From Anastrepha obliqua (lineage: Eukaryota > Arthropoda > Insecta > Diptera > Tephritidae), in contig NW_026562179.1 in the NCBI RefSeq assembly GCF_027943255.1, forward strand, positions 5,086,501-5,150,500: DNA of 64,000 bases, written 5' to 3'. Of this stretch, positions 56,700 through 64,000 are shown in pieces. How positions within the stretch are numbered: the stretch's first letter is position 1; each line of letters begins with the position of its first letter. The notes under the pieces are model-generated. The model did not search any database. It saw nothing but the letters and a program-made list of their open reading frames with translations, and was not told where the DNA came from. The translations under genes were made by a program, and so were the position numbers.

Positions 56700-57745
56700 A
56701 AAATTCATGTCTCAAAAGTAAGTATACAGTTCATTATATTATTAATTTGTGAAATCAAAAACATAATTAAAATCGAATCCTGGTATTTGGTAGGATAACC
56801 ATTAGACATTATATCGCTTTAAGTCGTGATGGCATAGATTTCACCAAGTTTTCAGTTACAGCTGGTGATATTTTATTCCATTCCTCTTGAAGGACGTTTT
56901 TCAGTTGTTCCTTTTTTCTAATCGGATGTTTACGTATTTGCCGATTTAAATGTTCCTATAAATGTTCGATTGGGTTGGTATCCGGGGACTGTGGCGGTGT
57001 TTTCAGCTGTTTTCGCACATTGTATAACAGCCACTCTCGTAAAATGTCGAATGTGTGCTTGGGGTCATTATCCTGCTGGAAGATAAACGTTCCCTCAAGG
57101 CCCAATTTCATAGCGCTTTCTTTCAAATTATTTTTCAAAATATTTCAATAATCATATCGGTCCATAATATCTTCGATAAATACCAAGTTTCCAACCCCGT
57201 TCGCAGCCATACATCCCCAAACCATCACAGAGCCCCCTCAATGCATCACAGTGCTGGTCATATAGTTTTGATCCAATTCCGCTCTAACATTTCTGCAAAC
57301 TTGTTCACGGCCATCAGATCCACAGATACTGAACTTACACTCATCAGAAAATATGACTAGGTTCCAAAACTTTTGGTCATATTTTTCATGATCTTTGGCG
57401 AAGGAAATCCATTTACTCCGATTGACACTAGTTACGAAGGGCTTTTTCCTAACACTGCGCCCATGATAATCAGCACTATGGAAAACCCGGCGAATAGTTT
57501 GGATACTAAATTGCTTTCCAGTCTCATTTTCAACTTCAGATTTCAATTTGGGCGCACTCATTTTGGGGTTTGTCCTGATTTTCCGTACGACTAAGCTTTT
57601 TTCTCCCGGACTTAAGAGCGACGGACGCCCACACTTTTGTGACATAAATTTCGCTGGCATCAATGGCAAAGCAAAGCGTGGATAACGGTACCTAAAATGT
57701 ACAGCTAAATTAAGGGGCATATGAAAGATTATCCCAGTAATCAAT
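56700..57745 (-). mobile_element. Tc1-like transposon relic, minus strand
   Basis: The low-coordinate end has TGTCTCAAAAGTAAGTATAC near 56708, typical in style of Tc1-family termini. No matching inverted copy is found at the other end, so the 5' end of the gene and its TIR are lost. It lies inside the gypsy 5' LTR. Confidence 0.65.
56809..57744 (-). pseudogene. Tc1-family transposase relic
   Basis: Minus-strand blocks: CGRPSLLSPGEKSLVV with IQTIRRVFHSADYHGR (second HTH), then WNLVIFSDECKFSICG with the first catalytic Asp (57400), then FIFQQDNDPKHT with the second (57060) and PDTNPIEHL with the final Glu (56960). The C-terminus VTENLVKSMPSRLKAI ends at the TAA at 56811. A stop and frameshift lie near 57238-57140. 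The first HTH (about 55 residues) is missing at the 57745 end. The DDE triad itself is intact. Confidence 0.85.
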
Positions 57746-57843
57746 TACCATGTGTAAAATATTTTGATTACATATTAAGGAAAGCGTTAGCGTCAAACAA
57801 TTCCATAAATCAGCCTCCTGTAGACTTAATTATGTTACTAACT

Positions 57844-58290
57844 GTACCTATTTCCGCATAACTTTTTAAGCGATGCAAAAGTTATGCGAGGAACTTTTTA
57901 TCGAACAAAGCTCCTTAAAATTTATTTTCACAGGGAAAATAAATCCAGATGCGTTAGAAAACTTTTTCTATCGCATAGGAGCTAGTCAGGGTATGATTAC
58001 CCATCCAACAGCTCATGACGTCCAATATACATATAGTAGCGCGATTAACCTCAATGAAAATTTTACGCCAGAGATTTGAGAAAAAAGGTTCCAACTGTAC
58101 AGACGATGACGATGTAAACTTAGATAGGAATGTAGGCCCCGAGGATCGTCATCTTGAGACAGAAAACCAGCAAAATGAGGATCTCATTTTAGAAGAGATT
58201 AATGTGGAAGACGTCAATTTTGCTGAAGAAAGTGATGAAGCTGAGGTACAAGTGCAGCGTTACTTCACTGGTTAGGGTATTTACCAAAAA
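57844..58290 (+). pseudogene. P-type transposase, C-terminal part (continuation of 31664-33274)
   Basis: 57873-58030 reads IFTGKINPDALENFF, the hallmark of the P/THAP9 transposase C-terminal region, then GMITHPTAHDVQYTY. A frameshift near 58050 leads to an acidic stretch (58100-58260) and RYFTG at the end. When the gypsy element and one GTA are left out, the reading frame from 33255 runs directly into this segment without a shift, although a TAA follows near 57868. Further C-terminal sequence seems lost at the RTE copy C junction near 58290-58310. Confidence 0.75.
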
Positions 58291-58299
58291 GTGCTGTGT

Positions 58300-61045
58300 A
58301 AGGGAATATCCGGTCCCTTAATGGGGAAAGAGCCTCTGCCCGGCTCGTTGTCCTCGTGAGAGTAAAGGCTGACATCACTGCCATTCAAGAGATGCCATGG
58401 ACGGGGCAAGGCAAGACACCCATAGGACCCTGCGGGGTCTACTACAGTTGTCATGTAAAGGAGCGCAAATTCGGTGTCGGATTTGTTGTGGGAGAGAGAA
58501 TTTGTCGCCAAGTACTATCGTTCCCTCAGGTGGACGAGCGTCTCGCAATAATCCGCATCAAAGCCCGTTTTTTCACATATCGCTAATTTGCGCCCACGCC
58601 CCGACGGAAGAGAAGGACGATGCGACCAAAGATTCCTATGAGCGCTACCCCCGCCACGACATAAAAATCGTGCTTGGCGACTTCAACGCCAGGAAGGGCA
58701 AGGAGGGAATTTTTGGTCCAACAGTGGGAAAATTCAGCCTGTACAGCGAAACATCCGGAAACGAACAGAGGCTGATTGACTTCGCTGAGGCCCATAACAT
58801 GGTAGTCTACAGCACCAGATTCCAGCATAAAAAGATACACCAAGCTACCTGGCTGTCTCCTGATCGAAAAACACGAAACCAGATCGATCATGATTATGTG
58901 AAAGATGGAAGAAACGCTTCTAGTGTATTAGATGTACGTACGATCCGAGGACTCAACATCGACTCCGATCATTACCTTGTTGCACCCAAACTGCGCACAC
59001 GCCAAAAAACGTAAATCTACCTACGCAAAGAATGTTCAACACCGAAAAGCTGCAATCACAACAGACAGCCAGAAGACTCGCCACTCGACTCTCACTCTTG
59101 CTCTCAGAGAGTACTGCCCAACAAACCATCATGCACGAACAATGGAGCAGCATTTTTCGTTCTCTACGTACCGCTGCCGAAGAAGAAATCGGATTCCAGG
59201 GAACACGTTGGTACGACGAGGAATGTCATGCTGCGATCGGGCGCAACGCGAGCCATGTGGGATCGCTACAGAGAGCTAAAAACGGAAGAGAGACGTATTA
59301 TCCGAAAGAAGAAACGAGAGGCCGAAGTACGTGAGTGCAAGGAGCTTGAGATGCTGGCCAACAGGAACAACGCCCGAAAATTCTACCAAAAAGTCTGGCG
59401 GCTTACAGAAGGTTTTAAGATCGGGGTGTTTTCCTGCAAGAACAAAGATAGCGAATAGGTGGCTGACAGCCAGAGCAATCTTTAATTATGGAGGAAACAC
59501 TTCTCTACCCTGTTAAACCGTAATAGCTGCGCATGTCACAGAGAATGTGAGGATCCCAATACCCCAATCGTTGACGACGGAATTAACGTTCCGCTATCCC
59601 ACCATGACGAGGTGAAAATAGCGATAACGTGGCTAAAGAACAACAAAGCCGCGGGCGCCGACGGACTGCCGGCTGAGCTATTCAAACATGACAGCGAGGA
59701 ACTGGTAAGGTGCATGCATCAGCTCCTATTCAAAATATGGTCGGATGAAAGCATGCCTGCCGATTGGGAGTTAAGCGTGCTCTGTTCAATCCATAAAGGG
59801 GTGATCTAAATATCGCCTATAAGGTCCTAGCGAGCGTATTGTGTGAAAAACTGAGACCCACCGTCAACTAAATGATTGGACCTTATCAGTGTGGCTTTAG
59901 ACCTGGAAAGTCTGTCATCGACCAAATAATTACAATACGCCAAATTTTGGAAAAGACCCATGAAAGCAGAATCAACATACATCATCTTTTCGTCTATTTC
60001 AAAGCTACATTCGACCGTACGAAAAGAAGTTATATGTATGCCGCGATGTCTGAACTTGGTATCCCCACAAAACTAATATGGCTTTGCAAGATGACGTTGC
60101 TCAACACCAGCAGCGCTGTCAGAATTGGGAAGGACCTCTCCGAGCCGTTTGATACCAAACGAGGTTTCCGACAGGGTGACTCGCTGTCGTGTGACTTATT
60201 AAACCTGATATTGGAGAGCATATATGTGCGAGCCGCTGAACTAAATGGCTCAGGCACAATATTCAATAAGAGCGTACAATTGCTGGCGTATGCCGATGAT
60301 ATTGACATCATCGGCCTTAACAACCGCGCTGTTAGTTCTGCCTTCTCCAAACTGGATAGAGAGGCAAAGCGAATGGGTTTGGTGGTGAACGAGGACAAAA
60401 CGAATTACCTCCTGTCTTCAAACAAACAGTCGGCGCACTCGCGTATCGGCACCCACGTCACTGTAGACAGTTATAATTACGAGGTTGTAAAAGACTTCGT
60501 TTATTTGGGAACCAGCATTAACACCGATAACAATGTCAGCCTGGAAATCCAACGTAGAATCTCTCTTGCCAAGAAGTCCTACTTTGGACTAAGTAGGTAA
60601 CTGAGCAGTAAAGTCCTCTCTCGACGAACAAAACTAACACTCTACAAGGCTCTCATCATGCCCGTACTAACGTATGGTGAAGAAGCTTGGACGATGACAA
60701 CATCCGATGAAGTGACGCTTGGAGTGTTTGAGAGAAAGATTCGCAGACGATGGAACGATGAGCTGTATTAGCTTTACGACGACCTAGACATGGTGCAGCG
60801 AATAAAGATCCGACGGCTACGTTGGCTGGGTCATGTGGTTCGAATGGATACAAACCCTCCGGCTCTGAAAGCATTCGATGCGGTACCTGCTGGTGGTAGC
60901 AGAGGAAGAGGAAGGCCTCCTCTGCGTTGGAAAGATAAGGTGGAGAAGGACTTTTCTTCACACGAGAAAGAAACGACTGGCGCGCTTTGCTAAACTCGGC
61001 CAAATTCGCGTAAGCGGTTATCGCGGCAATTAAGAAGAAGATGAT
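58300..61045 (+). mobile_element. RTE/BovB-like non-LTR retrotransposon, copy C, most complete
   Basis: It starts with an untranslated or linker part (58300-58340) and extends through endonuclease, linker, RT and C-terminal domain to a tail AATTAAGAAGAAGATGAT at about 61030. Internal stops and frameshifts are present (58587, 58870, 59010, 59456, 59808, 60600, 60770). Several short in-frame losses relative to copy B occur in the endonuclease. It is inserted in or next to the P-element C-terminal segment; no target duplication could be identified. Confidence 0.8.
58350..61000 (+). pseudogene. Endonuclease-reverse transcriptase of RTE/BovB-like copy C
   Basis: Endonuclease: VKADITAIQEMPW (58360), LGDFNARKGKEGIFGPTVG (58670), STRFQHKKIHQATWLSPDR, NIDSDHYLVAPK. 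Linker: REAEVRECKELEML. RT: KNNKAAGADGLPAELFKH (59640), YQCGFRPGKSVI (59886), RGFRQGDSLSCDLL (60160), QLLAYADDIDIIGL with catalytic YADD near 60289. C-terminal: LTLYKALIMPVLTYG (60640), RLRWLGHVVRMD (60812), RGRGRPPLRWKDKVEKD (60902). The RT core frame 59872-60600 is open for 242 codons, longer than in copies A and B. Confidence 0.82.
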
Positions 61046-61394
61046 ATGTATATGAGTAGTTAACTTATTTGTTGATAAAAACAAACAATAAAAATTAAAA
61101 AAACTAGTATTATATTTCAATTTTCTTAGTGATAATAATATTTATTTGGTAAAAGGAACTTAAATAAACATTTACCAATAATATAATTCAACAGGATTTC
61201 GTTACAAAATCAATATATTCGTTCAGCTAAATCAAATGAATATCTGCATATGAAAAATCGTTCACATGAACGTGCAAAAGCAAACACGCATATATGTACA
61301 TAAATACGTATATTGATGCATGCAAATGTATGTACGGAGCCGCGGACACTCGACTTCACAAAAATTCAAGATATACAAAATATTGGCAAATAAT
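61046..61394. other. AT-rich interval without gene
   Basis: Nothing recognisable. It may be the 3' flank of the P-like element beyond RTE copy C, but no terminal repeat of it could be found. Confidence 0.35.
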
Positions 61395-61516
61395 GCAACG
61401 CGAAATATTATTAAGTGGCTTGAACTCTTCGAAGCAAATGCCGACACATACGGTTTGACAGATAAGCAAAAGTATGTACTTTTCCTTGTCATGTCGGTCT
61501 CCTTGCCGCGGGGATG
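61395..61516 (+). pseudogene. Short gag-like scrap of an LTR element
   Basis: The translation reads NIIKWLELFEANADTYGLTD, then KQKYVLFLVMS, which resembles the first helices of gypsy-type capsid proteins. It stops where LOA-3 begins. About 40 codons, so the assignment is weak. Confidence 0.4.
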
Positions 61517-61769
61517 AGGCTTAAGTGGCGAGTTAACCCCATGATATGGAGATTAACTTACCACGAACTAAGAGGGCAGCTCCATACAGGAATTGGGTAT
61601 CCACTCATCCGCGGAGTGGCGGAATTGGTGGCCACCCAAGTACTATGTGGAGAGTACCGTACCGACAACCTGGCAAGAGGTATAAAATGCATTTCAGCAC
61701 AATGTGGAGGTTAACAAAGGATCTCTCTGCACGAGGTAACCCACTTTCGGGAAATCCTCCCGTCGAGCA

Positions 61770-62791
61770 ATGGCGGACAATCTCTCAGTAGACTCAGACA
61801 GATCTCTGGTACCGAGTAAGTCTTTGACAACGGTTAAACCTGGTGTGAATCAGGTAAGTACCGGTAAAAAGACTGAAGTTATTGGAGAGTCGAACGCAGG
61901 TTTTGGTCTATCCGCAAGGCAGATCAAACGAAGAAGACAGAAGGCGAGGCAAGCCGAAGCAATAGCTAAGGCAAGGACTCAAGCTCCGTCAACTTCGACA
62001 CCTGTAACGGAAACGGGAAAGCGTGGCAGGACAGAGGATTCCTCTGTAGCGCTGCGCTCTTCCGGAAACTAAAAGGGGTCTGTGCCAACGACCGGGAAGA
62101 GGAGAAAGGCAAAGAAGAGGAAAGTCGAGAGACGGAATTCGGAAATGCCTACATCCTCGACCCAATTCAAGGCAGACAAACCTTTGCCTGACAAGGCAGA
62201 GGCTAAGGGACCTCAAATGTCGAATGACACTCTTCCGTCAACGTCTGGCGAATCATTCGCGAGAATGGCAGCAAAGGCAATGATGGTGGAGATACATACC
62301 GGCAAACAAGACTAACTTGACAGCTATCTTTGGAAAGCTATCGGTGAGTCGAAAGACGCGCCGACTTTCGAGGGGAAAAGCGTGGTGGACGGCATCGTAA
62401 AGGTGCACTGTTCCAATGCTTTTCCCCGAGAATGGCTAGAAAAAGCGATAGCAAAAATTCCAGCCTGCGAAAACAGCAAGTTCTTCTTGTTGAGAGTAGC
62501 AAAGAAAGGCTGGTACGAGCGAGTGTCTGGATTCCGGGCCCTTCCTGTAATTCAGCAGAACTCCTCAAACGCATCCGTGTTCAGAATAAGGATCTTGACA
62601 CGACTCTCTGGAGAGTATACTCGTGCATCAGGCAGAAATCCGCCACCACTTCGGAGGCGGGTTCCCACCTGGTACTGGGTATCGATCTTGGGTCCCTCAA
62701 GGTTCTTAAGTCAAAGTACGGGTGCCGTCCTCACCTACATCTAGGGCGAATCCACTTCCGTGTCCAGGATAAGGTGGAGGACAAAGAGTAA
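61770..62791 (+). pseudogene. LOA-3 ORF1, frameshifted
   Basis: The ATG at 61770 starts MADNLSVDSDRSLVPSKSL; a basic segment SARQIKRRRQKARQAEAIAK follows. A stop at 62070 splits it, and 62082-62315 continues with KRRKAKKRKVERRNSEM and FARMAAKAMMVEIH. After a stop, 62316-62500 reads GKSVVDGIVKVHCSNAFPREW, then the frame changes near 62500 to QVLLVESSKERLVRASVWIPG, and the end is LHLGRIHFRVQDK. The C-terminal part matches the conserved ORF1 domain of LOA-like elements. Confidence 0.65.
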
Positions 62792-62799
62792 ATATACTC

Positions 62800-63845
62800 A
62801 GTCTCAGGACTGAAGTAATATTTACACAGATAAATCTGCAGTATAGCAAAGCGTCTACGGCTCTCTTGTGCCGTAGGCATGCAAAACTGCAAACAAACCC
62901 ACACATAATACTTATACAAGAACCATGGGTATGTCACAAGCGTATCTGTGGTCTAGGTGCTATGTCGTGGGGACAAATACTTCATTGTGAAGGGAATGTG
63001 AGACCGCGAGCATGTATTATCATGCCGAGGTTGATCGAACACACGATTTTAAAAGAGCTATGCTCCGGAGATATCGTTGCTGCAAAAATAAAGTACTTGA
63101 AAAGTGGGAGCAGTGTCGAAGCTATCATAGTTTCGGTCTACCTACACTACCTCCCTCCTTCGAGGGAGCTAAGAGAAGTGGTCAAGTATGCAGAATCCAA
63201 TAATCTGGGGCTAATAGTGGGCTGTGATGCAAATTCACAAAACATTGTGTGGGGAAGCAGCAAATGCAACCCCAGAGGTCTCAAGTTACTGGATTTTATT
63301 CTGTCATCCATTTTTGGTCATTCAAAACACTGGTAACAAACCAACTTTTGTGACCAGAAGGAGACAAGATGTATTGATTGATTTAACACTTACCAATAGG
63401 TCAGTTGGAAATCAAATCAACCGATGGCGAGTTTTGGAAGAGGACTCTCTTTTTGATCATCGTCTTATCGAGTTCCGACTGGGAATTGACACAATATCAA
63501 TACTTTCCGGTAGGAATCCTCGAAATGTGGACTGGGAAAGGTATGGTGAGCTTGTAACAGAGCGATTACCAAACCTGAAAAAACCCAAATCAGCAGAAAT
63601 GATTGAAGATGCAACTAAGAAATTAGAAGGTACTTTAATCAATTGCTTTGAGGAACTGTGCCCTCTCAGGCAAAGCAGACAGGGGAAAGGGGTTCCTTGG
63701 TGGAACCCTGAACTGTCGAAGCTTCGCGTACGGTCCAGGAAACTTCTTAATAAAGCCTTAAAGATCCAAACAGAAGAGGACTGGGCTAATCATCGACTTA
63801 TCCAGAGAGAATATAAGAAAAAAGTACGGAAAGCCAAACTATAGA
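62800..63845 (+). pseudogene. LOA-3 ORF2, endonuclease and linker, broken
   Basis: Open from about 62800: TQINLQYSKASTALLCRRHA, HIILIQEPWV (endonuclease start), GLIVGCDANSQNIVWGSSKC, then a frame break near 63315. The next frame (63224-63844) has TFVTRRRQDVLIDLTLTN, EDSLFDHRLIEF, GVPWWNPELSKLRVRSRKLL and stops at 63842. The reading resumes shifted (NFCSNVEEMRETARLCKVL, 63846 on) to the window end, before the RT catalytic core. Confidence 0.75.
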
Positions 63846-64000
63846 AATTTCTGTAGTAACGTCGAAGAAATGAGGGAAACAGCGAGACTTTGTAAGGTCC
63901 TTCATTTGGACCGCTCAGTAAGGCTGGATTCCATTCGAAAACCTGATGGTGCATACACCATTTCCAAATCAGAAACGTTTAATACTCTACTCCAAACCCA

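Larger units (their letters stand above)
33275..57843 (-). mobile_element. Gypsy-class LTR retrotransposon, minus strand, split by five insertions
   Basis: From high to low coordinates: LTR start at 57843, primer-binding site at 56351-56367, gag (56350-56068 and 47465-46860), protease and reverse transcriptase (46560-45371), RNase H and integrase (44802-43698 and 39415-38838), then the 3' LTR down to 33275. Both outer edges carry GTA (33272-33274 and 57844-57846), and LTR edges read GTTA and TAAC(T). Without insertions it would be about 6-7 kb. Gypsy-class elements include insect errantiviruses; I find no envelope ORF. All coding parts are broken. Confidence 0.75.
61517..64000 (+). mobile_element. 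LOA-clade retrotransposon LOA-3, continues beyond the window
   Basis: Begins with a GC-richer leader (61517-61769), followed by a basic ORF1 in three frames and an ORF2 that starts near 62800 and runs off the window in the RT N-terminal region. It has the same organisation as LOA-1 and is related to it. At least four frame breaks are seen in 2.5 kb. The exact left end is uncertain by about 20 bp. Confidence 0.75.

Noticed and set aside
57744..57843. Right TIR of the Tc1-like element at CAGTTAGTAACATAATT (complement of 57827-57843)
   Set aside because: It does not match the left end of the Tc1 relic; the GTTA/TAAC edges and resuming P frame fit a gypsy LTR edge better.

Overview
The window looks like repeat-dense, probably heterochromatic, DNA from a fly (Diptera). 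A tephritid fruit fly is my best guess, from recognition of the tRNA-derived SINE at 6.1-6.4 kb and the mixture of R1, LOA, Jockey, RTE/BovB-like, copia, gypsy, P, hAT, pogo, mariner and PIF relics; I could not test this with a database search. I see no convincing single-copy host gene, rRNA gene or functional tRNA gene. Almost every long open frame is a piece of a mobile element, and nearly all are broken by stops, frameshifts or deletions.

Left part (1-30.5 kb), mostly elements side by side: an R1-clade retrotransposon cut by the window edge (1-4441); an unassigned leader-like stretch and tandem repeat (4442-5280); one copy of a dispersed repeat (5560-6075); a SINE (6109-6413, minus); a terminal-inverted-repeat (TIR) element resembling CMC/Chapaev (7180-9396); an internally deleted mariner-superfamily element (10293-11201); a PIF/Harbinger scrap (12270-12690); two RTE/BovB-like copies in opposite orientation (12713-14355 minus, 16140-18735 plus) around a gypsy-type relic; a Jockey element (18740-21410, minus); a mariner-type TIR element (22181-22697); a hAT element with a perfect 8-bp target duplication (22935-24443); a 1.9-kb TIR element of a family I cannot name (25007-26904); a mariner relic inside a 0.5-kb-armed inverted repeat (26899-28481); and two foldback palindromes (28931-30462).

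Right part (30.5-58.3 kb), one nested structure: a P-element/THAP9-like transposase gene starts near 30.6 kb, stops at 33274 and resumes at 57844. In the gap lies a minus-strand gypsy-class LTR element (33275-57843), itself interrupted five times: by a large TIR element (33895-38585), a copia element (39416-43697), an RTE 3' fragment (44813-45360), a LOA element (47476-56057) and a Tc1-like relic (56700-57745). The large TIR element contains a pogo/Tigger element (34020-36328), which contains a 264-bp MITE (34176-34439). The first LOA element contains a second, nearly intact LOA element (51673-55294). Target duplications or resuming reading frames support most of these junctions, so the order of insertion can be read: P-like, then gypsy, then the large TIR element, copia, RTE and LOA-1, then Tigger and LOA-2, then the MITE.

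Right end (58.3-64 kb): a third RTE/BovB-like copy, a short gag-like scrap, and the 5' two-fifths of another LOA element running off the window.

The most recently active element appears to be LOA-2: one in-frame amber codon separates it from an open ORF2, and it has a perfect 12-bp target duplication. The two least explained elements are the TIR element at 25-27 kb and the 585-bp-armed TIR element at 33.9-38.6 kb.
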